This document shows, in pieces, positions 16,229 to 28,072 of a DNA stretch of 64,000 bases. Origin of the DNA: DASVFB01 sp963766345. GTDB taxonomy: Bacteria > Actinomycetota > Thermoleophilia > Gaiellales > Gaiellaceae. Both the position numbers and the translations under genes were made by a program. Each line of letters opens with the position of its first letter. Positions within the stretch are counted from its first letter, which is position 1. The notes beneath the pieces were generated by a model that did no database searches, was not told the origin of the DNA, and worked only from the letters and a program-made list of their open reading frames with translations. The DNA lies in the NCBI GenBank assembly GCA_963766345.1, contig CAVXZL010000013.1:1-64000 (forward strand). The letters are read 5' to 3'.

Positions 16229-16621
16229 GTGAGCAGTGCGCACGCCGCCGAGCTGCAGGTCGTCCTCGAGGGCGTGCCGCTGCCGGCGACGAAGTCCGAG
16301 CTCGTCGAATATGCGCGCACGCAGGACGCGGACGCCGCTCGCCGGCTGGAGTCGCTGCCGGACCGGGAGTACCGGTCGCTCGACGAAGTCGGCGAGGCGC
16401 TCGCACCCGTGCAGCCGTCACGTCCCGAGCCGGAGGTCGCCGTCCCGCACGAGGAGAGCGATGCGCCCCCGGGCGGTGACGCATACGTCGACCCGAATCC
16501 GGAGCCGGGCGCGGTGCGGCCGAGCGCCCCGCCGTGGAACCCGCCGCAGAAGGCGCTCGAGCAGCAGAGCAAGACGCAGAAGGAGCAGCAGCAGCGGCAG
16601 GAAGAGGAGCTGCCGGGCTAG
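16229..16621 (+). CDS. DUF2795 domain protein
   Basis: Residues 8-60 (LQVVLEGVPLPATKSELVEY, then AARRLESLPDREYRSLDEVG) match DUF2795, a small helical domain of unknown function common in Actinobacteria. The rest is low-complexity: acidic/proline-rich, ending in a Gln/Glu-rich tail (KEQQQRQEEELPG). The start is GTG 16229. Its stop is shared as CTAG with the convergent nrfD-like gene. A link to the formate dehydrogenase operon is only positional. Confidence 0.7.
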   Translation: MSSAHAAELQVVLEGVPLPATKSELVEYARTQDADAARRLESLPDREYRSLDEVGEALAPVQPSRPEPEVAVPHEESDAPPGGDAYVDPNPEPGAVRPSAPPWNPPQKALEQQSKTQKEQQQRQEEELPG

Positions 16622-17520
16622 CCGCGCTTCGCGAGGCGCTCGCGCTGCGGGATCACCGTGTAGCGCGGGTCGCGCGCCGACTGGAAGCCGGCCTTGAAGA
16701 CCGACCAGCGGAGCGCGAGCTCGCCGCCGAGGACGAGCGCGCTACCCGCCACCGTGGCAGTGCGGCTGCGCTTGCCACGCAACGCGAGCAGTCCCGCACC
16801 CGCCGCGGTCAGCGCCTTCGACACGCGCGCGAGCCGTCCCGCTGTGCCCTGCTCGTACACCTCGCCGACGAAGCCGAGCCGGCGGTGCATCAGCTCCATC
16901 AGGCCGAGCTCGCACACGACGCCCGCAACGGCCAACCGCCGCGCGGGACCGGCTTCGTTCGGAGGCAGGAACAGCGAAGTCGCCGCGCCCGCGGACGCGC
17001 AGGCACTCGCGCCGAACAGCCACGGCAGCTCCTCCCGCGCCTCGTGCCAGACGGGGATCGCCGTGTCGGCGAGGAGCGTTCCCGTGTACGTCGCGAGCGG
17101 CGGCCCGGTGAGGAACGATACGGCCTCCGCAGCCCACTTCAGCGGCCGCAGCCTTCCGGTCAGCTCGAGCGCGGCTGCCGTGTTCGACGCACCCCCCGAC
17201 ACGACGAGCACCCACGAGCCGACGCTCATCGGCGACGTGACCTTGAAGACGCGCAGCATGTTGAGGAAGCGCTCCGGGCGGCCGAGGTCGGACACGAGCA
17301 GCGCCGGCGACACCACGTCGGCCACCGCGCCGACGTAGAGCGCAGTCTTCGCGAGCCGCTCCCGGCCCGTCAAGCGCGCGAGCCCGTGGAGCACGGAGCA
17401 GCCGCCGGCGATGCCGCCCGTGAAGAAGTAGAACGGGATCTCCGGCTGCCACACCGGCTCCTTGACGATCGGCCGGTCGTAGTACGAGCGCATCTCGGTG
17501 CCGCGCTCGGTGACGCTCAA
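16618..17520 (-). CDS. nrfD: NrfD-like membrane subunit of formate dehydrogenase complex
   Basis: This is an integral membrane protein with about eight helices. It begins MRSYYDRPIVKEPVWQPEIP, then FYFFTGGIAGGCSVLHGLAR, which is the NrfD/PsrC signature. NrfD subunits pass electrons from iron-sulfur subunits to menaquinone. TTG 17520 overlaps the stop of the upstream FeS gene as TTGA; ATG 17493 is an alternative giving 291 residues. It is the last gene of the fdhA-fdhB-nrfD operon, so the dehydrogenase is probably a membrane-bound quinone-linked complex. Confidence 0.85.
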   Translation of the reverse strand: MSVTERGTEMRSYYDRPIVKEPVWQPEIPFYFFTGGIAGGCSVLHGLARLTGRERLAKTALYVGAVADVVSPALLVSDLGRPERFLNMLRVFKVTSPMSVGSWVLVVSGGASNTAAALELTGRLRPLKWAAEAVSFLTGPPLATYTGTLLADTAIPVWHEAREELPWLFGASACASAGAATSLFLPPNEAGPARRLAVAGVVCELGLMELMHRRLGFVGEVYEQGTAGRLARVSKALTAAGAGLLALRGKRSRTATVAGSALVLGGELALRWSVFKAGFQSARDPRYTVIPQRERLAKRG

Positions 17521-18374
17521 CCTCGGCCTCCGAGGAACGCGAGCGCCGTCCCGACGACCGTCGCCGCGGCGGCGATCGCCGTCGTCTTCCACATCGACGG
17601 CAGGTCCTTCGTCGTGACGACCGGATCGGGCGGCAGGCCGTAGACCTCCGGCTCGTCGAGCAGCAGGAAGAACGCGCCGAAGCCGCCGACGCCGTCGTCG
17701 GGATCGCGGCCGTACAGCTGCGCGCCGTTCCAGCCCTGCGCCTCGAGTTTCTCGAGCCGCGCGTCGGCGCGCTCGCGGAGCTCGTCGAGCTCGCCGAACT
17801 GGATCGAGTCCGTCGGGCACGCCTTTGCGCACGCCGGCTCGTGGCCGCCCTTGAGCCGGTCGTAGCAGAGCGTGCATTTCCAGACGCGCCCGTCCTCCTT
17901 CTCGCCGAGTATCGGCAGCGCGAGCGGCGCGTCACCCGGCGAGCGCGGCAGGTGGCGCTTGTCGAGCACGCCGAACGGGCAGGCAGGAACGCAGTAGCCG
18001 CAGCCGTTGCAGACGTCCTCCTGCACGACGACGGTCTCGAACTCCGTGCGGAAGAGCGCACCGGTCGGGCAGACGTCGAGACACGCCGCGTGCGTGCAGT
18101 GCTTACAGACGTCCGAGCTCATCAGCCAGCGCAGCGGCTCCGCGTCGAGCGCGGCGACCTCGCCGTCGGTGCGCAGCGGCTTTCGCTGCTCGACGAACGC
18201 GACGTGGCGCCACGAGTTGGCCCCGAGCGTCGACGTGTTGTCGTAGCTCTCGCCGGTCCAGACGAGGCCGTCCTCGGGGATGACGTTCCACTCCTTGCAC
18301 GCAACTTCGCACGCCTTGCAGCCGATGCAGATCGACGTGTCGGTGAAGAAGCCGACGCGTGGCGCCGCGTTCAC
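17517..18374 (-). CDS. fdhB: Formate dehydrogenase iron-sulfur (beta) subunit
   Basis: The 285-residue protein has 16 cysteines in four [4Fe-4S] motifs: C16/19/22/26 (CIGCKACEVAC), C90/93/98/102, C122/125/128/132 (CNGCGYCVPAC) and C167/170/182/186. A single C-terminal helix (TTAIAAAATVVGTALAFLGG) anchors it, as in FdnH/FdoH. It would carry electrons from the Mo/W-selenium subunit to the NrfD-like membrane subunit. GTG 18374 overlaps the fdhA stop as GTGA. Confidence 0.9.
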   Translation of the reverse strand: MNAAPRVGFFTDTSICIGCKACEVACKEWNVIPEDGLVWTGESYDNTSTLGANSWRHVAFVEQRKPLRTDGEVAALDAEPLRWLMSSDVCKHCTHAACLDVCPTGALFRTEFETVVVQEDVCNGCGYCVPACPFGVLDKRHLPRSPGDAPLALPILGEKEDGRVWKCTLCYDRLKGGHEPACAKACPTDSIQFGELDELRERADARLEKLEAQGWNGAQLYGRDPDDGVGGFGAFFLLLDEPEVYGLPPDPVVTTKDLPSMWKTTAIAAAATVVGTALAFLGGRG

Positions 18375-21300
18375 GCCGCTCCTCTCGCGCGCTCGCGGAC
18401 TTCGGCGACGAAACGCGTCAGCTTCGCGCCGCGAGGCCTCCGCCCGGGTCGGATGTCGCACGTGAGCGCCTTGACCTCCTGGATGTGCACGTTCGGGTCG
18501 AGCGCCATGTGCGAGAGGTCGTTCGCGGAGCCGCCGGTCGTCAGCCCGCGGGATCCCCAGTGGAACGGCAGCCCGACCTGGTGCTGAACGCGGCCGTTCG
18601 TCCTGACCGGGCGCATGCGATCGGTGACCATCACCCGCGCCTCGATCGCCGAGCGCGCGGTGACGATCGTCGCCCAGTCACCGTGCCGGAGGCCTCTCTC
18701 GCGCGCGAGATCCGGGTGCACCTCGACGAACATCGCGGGCTGCAGTTCGGAGAGATACGGCGTGAACCGGGTGAAGCCGCCGGCGCAGTGGTGCTCGGTC
18801 AGGCGGTACGTCGTGAGGACGTACGGGTAGACGTCCGAGCCGGGCTCGCTGCCGGCCGGGTTGTACGGATCCTCACGGAGGTTCTTGTTCCGCTGCCGCG
18901 CGGGGTTCGCGCGCTGCGGGTAGAGCGAGTTGTCGAAGGGCGACTCGTGCGGCTCGTAGTGCGTCGGCAGCGGCCCGTCCTCGAGGCCCTGCGGCACGTA
19001 GAGCCAGCCCTGCCCGTCGGCCTGCATGATGAACGGGTGGTCGCCCCGGATGGCGTCGGGGCCGGTCGCCCCGTCGGGCGGCACGTAGTCCGGTGGCTTC
19101 TCCTCGTCGAAGTCGGGCGTGTCGGTTCCCGTCCACTTCTGCTGCTCGGCGTCCCACCACACGAGCCGCTTGCGCTCCGACCACGGCTTTCCCTCCGGAT
19201 CGGCGGACGCGCGGTTGTAGAGCAGGCGCCGGTTCGCCGGCCACGCCCACGCCCACTCGAGCGCGGTGTAGCTCTGCTCCCAGTGCGGCTTCCGGCGTGC
19301 AGCCATGTTCTGACCGTCGGCGAAGACGCCGCAGTAGATCCAGCAGCCGCACGCGGTCGTCCCGTCCGCCTTCAGCAGCTTGTACGCGGAGAGGAACCGG
19401 CCCATCGCGTCGGAGCCGCTGATCTCGGCGATGACGGCCTCGGCGTTCGGCTCCTCGATCTCGCCCGATGTCGGGTAGTGCCACGTGAGGTCGAGCAGCG
19501 GCCGGTTCTTCGGGTCGTCCGAGCCCTTCAGCTTCTCGCGGAGCATTCGGCCGAGGTGGTAGTAGAACCAGAGCTCCGAGCGGCAGTCGTGCGGCGGCTC
19601 GACCGCCTTGAAGTGCCACTGCAGCAGCCGCTGCGTGTTCGTGAACGAGCCGTCCTTCTCGACGTGTGACGACGCCGGCAGGAAGAAGACCTCGGTCGCG
19701 ATCTCTCCCGTCTTGAGCTCGCCCGACTCGATCTCGGGGCTGTCGTACCAGAACGACGCGGTCTCGATCTCGACGAGGTCGCGGACGACGAGCCACTGGA
19801 GCTTCGCGAGCCCGAGCCGGTTCGCCTTGCCGTTCGCCGACCCGACGGCGGGGTTCTCGCCCGCCACGATGTAGCCCTTGACGTTGCCCTGCAGCATCTG
19901 CCGCACGGTCCAGTAGTTCGAGTTGTCGTCGTCGATTCGCGGCAGGTACGAGAAGCAGAAGTCGTTGTCCTCGGTCGCTGCCGCTCCCCACCACGCCTTC
20001 AGCAGCGAGACGACGTACGTGTCGAGCTTGCCCCACCAGCCCGCCGGCGCGGTGTGCTCCTCGACGAACGCGGCGAGGTCGGGCGCATCGTCGACGTGCG
20101 GCATGTCGATGTAGCCCGGCAGCGTGTTGTAGAGCGTCGGGATGTCGGTCGAGCCCTGAATCGACGCGTGGCCGCGGAGCGCCATGATCCCGCCGCCGGG
20201 CCGCCCCATGTTCCCGAGCAGCAGCTGGACGACCGCCGCGGCGCGGATGCACTGCACGCCGACGGTGTGCTGCGTCCAACCGACGGCGTAGGCGAACGCG
20301 CCCGTTCGCTCGCGTCCGGAGTTCCGGCAGAGCTCCTCGCAGTACCAGAGGAACTCCTCGACGGAGCAGCCGCACGTGTCGGCGACGAACTCCGGCGTGT
20401 AGCGCGCGTAATGGCGCTTGACGATCTGAAAGACGCAGCGCGGATGCTGCAGCGTCTCGTCCTCCTCGGGCGGGTCGCCATGGGAGAGCTTGGCGCCGGC
20501 GCCGCCGTGACCGGCCTGTTCGCCCTTCGGCGGGGAGCCGGCCGACGCCTTCGCCTGCATGCCGGCGTACTGCCAGGTCGTGTTGTCGTACTTGCGGGTC
20601 TCGGGGTCCCAGCCGGAGAAGAGGCCGTCGAGGTCCTCGGTGTCGCGGTAGCCCTCGTCGATGATGACTGCCGCGTTCGTGTACTTCTTGACGTACTCCT
20701 CGAAGTAGCGGCCGTTCTCGACGATGTAGCGGATCACGCCGCCGAGGAACGCGATGTCCGAGCCGGCGCGGATGCCGATGTGCTTCGTGGCCATCGCGCT
20801 CGTGCGCGTGAAGCGTGGGTCGACGTGCACGACCGTCGCCCCCCGCTCCCTCGCCTCCATCACCCACTGGAATCCCACCGGGTGGTTCTCGGCCATGTTC
20901 GATCCCATGATCGTGATCACGTCCGCGTTCATGAGGTCCTGCTGGTAGTCGGTGGCGCCGCCTCGTCCGAACGAGGTCCCCAGACCGGGGACCGTGGAGC
21001 TGTGTCATATGCGCGCCTGGTTCTCGACCTGCACGACGCCGAGCGCGGTGAGGAGCTTCTTCATCAAGTAGTTCTCCTCGTTGTCGAGCGTCGCGCCGCC
21101 GAGGTTGGCGATGCCGAGCGTGCGGTTCGCGGGCCGGCCCGTCTCGGTCTCGGCCTGCCACGTCTCGTCGCGCGTGCGGACGATCCGCTCGACGATCATC
21201 TCCATCGCCTGGTCGAGCGAGAGCTCCTCCCAGCGCGTGCCGTACGGCCGGCGGTACTTGACCTTGTACTCGCGCAGCGGGCTCTGCACGTAGTTCTGCG

Positions 21301-21574
21301 AGGCCGCGCCCTTCGGGCACAGGCGGCCGCGCGAGATCGGGCTCGCCGGATCGCCTTCGATCTGGATCACGTCGCCGTCCTTGACGTAGACGAGCTGTGC
21401 GCAGCCGACGGCACAGAACGGGCAGATCGAGCGGGCGACGTGGTCGGCCTCGTCGATCCGCGGCTTCAGCGTCTTCGAGCGCTCGGACTGGACGGCGCGG
21501 CCGAGGCCCAGCGTGTCGCCCTCGCGCAGCTGGCGGACGACCGGCCAGGCTTCGAGCCGCTTCACCAGGTTCAC
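18371..21574 (-). CDS. fdhA: Formate dehydrogenase alpha subunit, selenoprotein (UGA = Sec190)
   Basis: The two long frames 21574-21008 and 20932-18371 are in the same phase, separated by one in-frame TGA at 21007-21005 and 25 further sense codons. The junction reads VENQARI-U-HSSTVPGLGTSFGRGG, exactly the Sec-His active site of FdnG/FdoG/FdhF enzymes. The N-terminus carries the [4Fe-4S] motif C51, C54, C58, C86. A SECIS hairpin follows the UGA. The product is a 1067-residue bis-MGD molybdenum/tungsten formate dehydrogenase oxidising formate to CO2. No twin-arginine signal is visible, so the catalytic side may face the cytoplasm. GTG 21574 is the start. Normal annotation would call two genes or a pseudogene. 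Confidence 0.92.
20975..21007 (-). promoter_or_regulatory. Bacterial SECIS element with Sec UGA codon
   Basis: Eleven bases after the UGA, the message folds into GGUCCCC-GGUCU-GGGGACC, a perfect 7-bp stem with a GGUCU apical loop. That loop is the same GGUCU as in the E. coli fdhF SECIS, including the GU needed for SelB binding, and lies at the distance required of bacterial SECIS elements. This supports reading UGA as selenocysteine. Confidence 0.9.
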
Positions 21575-21636
21575 GGCCGTCTATCTACCGTCGCGCGGTG
21601 GGATAAAACACATCGTGAAGCGAATTACAGTGATGT

Positions 21637-21656
21637 AGCTGTACACAGCTGTACAC
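21637..21656. repeat. Tandem 10-bp repeat upstream of fdh operon
   Basis: AGCTGTACAC occurs twice back to back, 63 bp upstream of the fdhA start and immediately after the mobA stop. A related TACAGTGATGTA dyad lies just beside it (about 21627-21638). The repeated GTGTACA half-sites look like a regulator-binding array for the fdh operon; the regulator is unknown. Confidence 0.4.
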
Positions 21657-22178
21657 CTATGCCATGAGCCGCGCGAGCTCCTGAGGAGTGTCCGCATCGG
21701 CCAGCAGCCTCGGGTCGAGATCCATTCTCGCCACGTCGAGCTCGTCATAGGCGCCGATCAGCGCGAGCCGTCCGCCACGCACACGTCGCTCGAGGACGGC
21801 GAGCGACGACTTCGCCCACGCGCCGGGGAGCGGCCCCTCCCCCGTAACCGCGGCGTCACGGCACGCGAGACCCAGCGCCCGCAGAGCGTCAGGCGTGACG
21901 TGCGGACAGTCCACGGGCAGGAAGACGCAGACGTCGTTCGTCGCCGCGCGCAGGCCGGCGACGACGCCGGCGATCGGCGCGCGCACGCCGACGCCGTCGT
22001 CGAGCAGGTCGAACGGCAGCTCGAGCTCGCCGCGCTTGCCGACCGCGAGGCGCTCCTCGCACGCCTCGCCGAGCGTCCGCCACGCACGCTCCGCCAGCGT
22101 CTCGCCTTCGAAGGGCGCGAGCGCCTTCGGCGATCCGAACCGCTCGCTCGCGCCGCCGACGAGTAAAACGCCCGTCAG
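21657..22178 (-). CDS. mobA: Molybdenum cofactor guanylyltransferase
   Basis: This protein of about 173 residues has the MobA nucleotide-binding start TGVLLVGGASERFGSPKALA and VFLPVDCPHVTPDALRALG. It joins GMP to molybdopterin to make the MGD cofactor needed by the adjacent formate dehydrogenase. The family starts right at TGVLLVGG. The CTG at 22178 overlaps the fdhD stop as CTGA and gives exactly that start. The alternative GTG 22193 adds VAHRP. The C-terminal half is shorter than in E. coli MobA. Confidence 0.85.
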   Translation of the reverse strand: MTGVLLVGGASERFGSPKALAPFEGETLAERAWRTLGEACEERLAVGKRGELELPFDLLDDGVGVRAPIAGVVAGLRAATNDVCVFLPVDCPHVTPDALRALGLACRDAAVTGEGPLPGAWAKSSLAVLERRVRGGRLALIGAYDELDVARMDLDPRLLADADTPQELARLMA

Positions 22179-22951
22179 CGGACGATGCGCCACGGCTCGG
22201 TGTAGACGTTGATTCGCCCGTTGCGCACGAACCCGCAGAGGGTGATGCCTCGGTCGCGCGCGAGCTCGACCGCGAGCGACGAGGGCGCGCCCACGGCGAC
22301 GAGCAGCGGACAGCCGGCCACCGCGGCCTTCTGTACGAGCTCGAAGGAGAGCCGGCCGCTGACGCAGAGGATCGCGTCGGCGAGCGGCAGCCGGCCGTCG
22401 AGGAACGCGCGTCCGATCACCTTGTCGAGCGCGTTGTGCCGGCCGACGTCCTCGCGCAGCGCGAGCAGCTCGCCGTCCGCGTCGAACAGGCCCGTCGCGT
22501 GCAGCCCGCCCGTCGCCTCGAACGCCGCCTGCTCGGCGCGCAGGCGCTCCGGCAGCGACGCGACGAGCTCCGCCGCGACGTGCAACTGGCTCTCGGCGCG
22601 CGGCGCCTCGACCGCGACGGCCTCGAGGGCGCCCTTGCCGCACACGCCGCACGACGACGACGTGTAGAAGCTGCGCCGCAACCGGTCGACGTCGAAGTCG
22701 GGCGCGTCGAGCTCGATCGCGTTCGCCGCGAGATCGTCGGGCGCGCGCGCCCCGCGCGGGCGCAGTCCCTCGGAGAGCGCGAAGCCGAGCGCGAGCTCCT
22801 CGTCGTGACCGGGCGTGCGCATCGTCACCGCGACCGGGACGCCGCCGATCCGGATCTCGAGCGGCTCCTCGACGGCCACGACGTCGGCGGCCCCGCCGTC
22901 GGGAATGCGCACGACGTCGACGCGTGCCGTCGAGTACAGCGGCGCTTCCAT
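22175..22951 (-). CDS. fdhD: FdhD sulfurtransferase for formate dehydrogenase
   Basis: The 258-residue protein shows the FdhD hallmarks: the C101xxC104 loop in TSSSCGVCGKGALE, GGLHATGLFDADG, EDVGRHNALDKVIG and GRLSFELVQKA. FdhD passes sulfur from a cysteine desulfurase to the Mo-bis-MGD cofactor, and FDH is inactive without it. It forms an operon with mobA and lies beside the fdh genes. CATAAT lies 7 nt before the ATG and no ribosome site is seen. Confidence 0.95.
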   Translation of the reverse strand: MEAPLYSTARVDVVRIPDGGAADVVAVEEPLEIRIGGVPVAVTMRTPGHDEELALGFALSEGLRPRGARAPDDLAANAIELDAPDFDVDRLRRSFYTSSSCGVCGKGALEAVAVEAPRAESQLHVAAELVASLPERLRAEQAAFEATGGLHATGLFDADGELLALREDVGRHNALDKVIGRAFLDGRLPLADAILCVSGRLSFELVQKAAVAGCPLLVAVGAPSSLAVELARDRGITLCGFVRNGRINVYTEPWRIVR

Positions 22952-22993
22952 CGGCGCGATTATGCGCGTGTGGGCATTTACCCTGCGGTGAGC

Positions 22994-23209
22994 ATGAACG
23001 AGTGGCTACAGGCAGCGGTTGCACGTCTCGGCGGCGACCTCGAGCTGTCGCCGGACGAGATGCGGACGCTGCTCGATCTCGCGGCGCACGCGGCGCACGA
23101 CAGCGGGAACCGGACGAACGCGCCGCTCGTCTGTTACCTCGTCGGCCGCCTGCAGGGCGACCGCGATCTCGCGACGGTCGTGGAGGAAGTCCGCAGCGCG
23201 ACGTCGTAG
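22994..23209 (+). CDS. DUF6457-type small protein
   Basis: This 71-residue helical protein reads MNEWLQAAVARLGGDLELSP, then LLDLAAHAAHDSGNRTNAPL and VCYLVGRLQGDRD. It matches the small DUF6457 domain that, as I recall, often lies beside mobA/fdhD in Actinobacteria. A role in cofactor handling is therefore possible but unproven. TACCCT lies 9 nt before the ATG. GTG 22988 is an alternative start. It is divergent from fdhD. Confidence 0.7.
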   Translation: MNEWLQAAVARLGGDLELSPDEMRTLLDLAAHAAHDSGNRTNAPLVCYLVGRLQGDRDLATVVEEVRSATS

Positions 23210-23218
23210 AGAGTTGGC

Positions 23219-23854
23219 ATGCTCATTCAGATGCGGCCCGGCGACGAGCACGCGTTCAGCGCCGACGATCCCGTCGCGCGCTACTGGCTTCACAATTGTG
23301 TCGGCTTCGGCGTCCGCGGGCTTGCGGGCGGCGGGGTCGTTCACGAGATCGGCCTGGGCGCGGACGGTGTCGCGGTGCTCGCCGTGCGGCGCACGGCGCT
23401 CAAGACGACCACCGTCGTGCCGGTCTCGCGGGTCCAGTCGGTCGACCCCTGGGACGAGACTGTCGTCCTGCACTCGCAAAGCCGCGCGACGCGGGAGCGA
23501 CGCATGGCGCAGGCCCGCGACGGCGCCGGCGTGGTCGCGACGGCGGCCCGCGGCGCGACCGTCGCGACCGCGTTCGGTGCGAGGCTGTTCCTCGCGGCCG
23601 TGGCGAGACTCCTGCTCGTGCTCGCCGCGCTCACGCGTAAGCACGCGCCGGGTGCGCGACGCGCTGCCGCGACGCTCGGAATCCTCGGCCGTGCCTACGC
23701 GGTCGAGGCGGCACGCGCCTGTCGCGAGCAGAAGGACGCCGTCGCCGCATGGCGCGAGGCGCGAAGGTCGGGTGCGTGGGGCGACGCTTCGCCGCTCACG
23801 CGCGCGGGCGCCGACGAAGTCGACGCCCGCACTGAACAAGAAGTGCCGCGCTAG
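23219..23854 (+). CDS. PRC-barrel-like protein with hydrophobic C-terminal half
   Basis: The N-terminal 90 residues (YWLHNCVGFGVRGLAGGGVV, then VVPVSRVQSVDPWDETVVLH) have the alternating strand pattern of a PRC-barrel/ribosome-maturation-type domain. The remainder is Ala/Arg-rich with one hydrophobic helix (RLFLAAVARLLLVLAALTRK). Function is unknown. It ends CTAG, directly abutting the CTAG stop of the convergent small membrane gene. Confidence 0.6.
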   Translation: MLIQMRPGDEHAFSADDPVARYWLHNCVGFGVRGLAGGGVVHEIGLGADGVAVLAVRRTALKTTTVVPVSRVQSVDPWDETVVLHSQSRATRERRMAQARDGAGVVATAARGATVATAFGARLFLAAVARLLLVLAALTRKHAPGARRAAATLGILGRAYAVEAARACREQKDAVAAWREARRSGAWGDASPLTRAGADEVDARTEQEVPR

Positions 23855-24004
23855 CTAGACGGCGCGTCGGCCGCTGAAGAAGCCGACGACGAGCACGATC
23901 AGCGCGATGATGAGCAGCAGCCAGAGCAGGTTGGAGATCCACACCCCGCCGCCGATCGCAAACAAGATCAACAGCACGATGATGATCAGAAGCAGTGGTG
24001 ACAT
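23855..24004 (-). CDS. Small hydrophobic membrane protein (49 aa)
   Basis: The product starts MSPLLLIIIVLLILFAIGGG and continues VWISNLLWLLLIIALIVLVV, ending GFFSGRRAV. It forms two membrane helices with a short basic cytoplasmic end, like the DUF5670/lmo0937-type small membrane proteins linked to stress in other bacteria. A clear AAGGA ribosome site lies 7 nt before the ATG. The function is unknown. Confidence 0.75.
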   Translation of the reverse strand: MSPLLLIIIVLLILFAIGGGVWISNLLWLLLIIALIVLVVGFFSGRRAV

Positions 24005-24047
24005 TTACATCCTTCCTTAAGGGTTCCCGGAGTACTTCTGTAGAACG

Positions 24048-25948
24048 TCAAACTCTCCTGTTGAGGTACACGCGAAACGGGAAGCGCTCGTCGAGAACGT
24101 CGCGCCAGTCTCCCGCGACGTCCACATCCGGCGGCGCTGTCGGCGCGAGCGGCATGACGACGAGCACGTCCGACCCGCGCATGAACGCGCACACGTCGGG
24201 CGCCGCAGCGACGGGCATGTAGCCGCCGGCGAACGCGCGGGGATGCGAACGGCGCAGGCCGAGAAGCCGCGACGTGACCCAGAGCTTGGGCTCGCGCAGC
24301 GGGTCTTCTTCCAACAGCCGTGCAAGCCGGCTCCAGTCGACGGGCCGCCGGTTGTCGGGGTCGACGAGCGCCAGCGCCTCGGCCTCGTCGCCCTGGTAGA
24401 TGTCCGGCACGCCGGGGCTCGTCAGCCTGAGGACGAGCATGGAGAGCGAGATGCGCTCGCCCTCTGTCTGAACCCGCTCGGCGAGCGCGCCGGTGACGTC
24501 GCGCTTGGAACGCGCCCAGTCCTTGATCCGCCGCTCCCACTCCTCGTCCGGCTCGAGCCAGTTCGTCCGCAGCTTCGACTCGCGGAACGCCTTCTCGAAG
24601 TACGCGTCGATCCGCTCGTGCTCGATCGGCCACGCGCCGACGAGCGTCTGCAACGCGAAGTACGCCTCGTTGCGATCGGCGAAGTCGAGCTCTCGCCGCG
24701 CGAGCTCCGCCCACTCGTCGACGTGCCACGAGAGTGCGAGCAGGCGCGCGCGCACGTCGGGCGAACGCTTCGTGTCGTGCGTGAACGCCGTCAACAGCTG
24801 CCGCGGGAAACGCTCGGCTCGCTCCATGTTCGCGACGTGGAACGAGTCGACCGGCAACGCCCATGCCCCCGGGTTGCCGCCGACCTCGTTCAGCGCGACG
24901 AAGCGGTTGTAGCGGTAGAACGTCGTGTCCTCGACTCCCTTCGCCATCACCGGGCCGGTCGTCTGCTGGAAACGGCGCACGAAGTCGTCGTGCCCGCGCT
25001 CCTCGAGCAGGAGGTAGCGCTCGAGCGAGTCCGAGAGAGCCGCGCGCGCGATCTCGAAGCGGTCCTCGTCGGCGACGACGTCGCCTTCCGGCTCGACATA
25101 GGTCCGGTAGACGTGGAACGAGGAGAGTGCCTGTGCGAGGTTCTCGACGCCGGCGGCCGACGCGTACAGCCGCCGTAGCTCGGGCTCGAACGTTCCGTTC
25201 GCCTGCTCGAGCTTCGCCTCCGCCGCGACGTCGTCGAAAGAGCGTGATTCGCCGGTGAGCTCCTCGTAGAGGCGGGTCAGCGGCCCTTCCGCGCGCGGGT
25301 TCAGAAACAGGTGCATGACGTCGTTGAGGAACTCGTAGCCAGTCGTCCCCTCGACCGGCCACGCGCGCAGCCGCTCGCCCGGCTCGAGGATCTTCTCCAC
25401 CCACACGTGCTCGACTCCCTCACGGGCGAGCCGGTCGAGGTACTCGCGCGGGTTCGCGAGCCCGTCGATGTGGTCGATGCGCAGCCCTTCGACGACGCCG
25501 TCGCGCACGAGCTCGAGCGCCTTCTCGTGCGTCGTCGCGAAGACCGCCTCGTCCTCGACGCGAGCGCCGGCGAGGTCGCCGATGTCGAAGAACCGCCGGT
25601 GCAGACCGGTGCGCGTGTCGAGGTCGAAGAACGTGCGCCGCAGCTCCGGGTCGGCCCAGAACGGATTCTCCTCGCTCGCGGCCATGTGGTTCGGGACGAT
25701 GTCGAGCACGATCCCGAGACCGGCGCCGGCAAGCGCGCGCAGCTCCTCCTCTCCGCCGAGCGCTTCGGAGACGCGGCGCGGATCCGTGACGTCGTAGCCG
25801 TGCGTCGAGCCCTCGCGCGCCTGGAACGACGGCGACAGATAGAGGTGCGAGACGCCGAGCCGTTCGAGGTACGGAACGAGCGCGCGCGCCTCGCGGAAGC
25901 CGAGCTCCGGCGTCAGCTGAAGCCTGTACGTCGCGCGGAAATCGCCGC

Positions 25949-25952
<4 letters not shown>
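24048..25952 (-). CDS. treY: Maltooligosyltrehalose synthase
   Basis: This 634-residue GH13 enzyme converts the reducing end of maltooligosaccharides to a trehalosyl unit. It starts FRATYRLQLTPELGF, with LGVSHLYLSPSFQAREGSTH and GYDVTDP, as in TreY. Catalytic regions are GLRIDHIDGL (nucleophile Asp) and VEKILEPGERL (acid Glu); KGVEDTTFYRYNR is a TreY hallmark. GTG 25952 overlaps the treX stop as GTGA. It is the last gene of treZ-treX-treY. Confidence 0.93.

Positions 25953-28068
<2,116 letters not shown>

Positions 28069-28072
<4 letters not shown>

Noticed and set aside
18371..20932. Formate dehydrogenase starting at ATG 20932 as a separate gene
   Set aside because: It lacks the iron-sulfur domain, and the preceding in-frame UGA with SECIS joins it to the N-terminal part.
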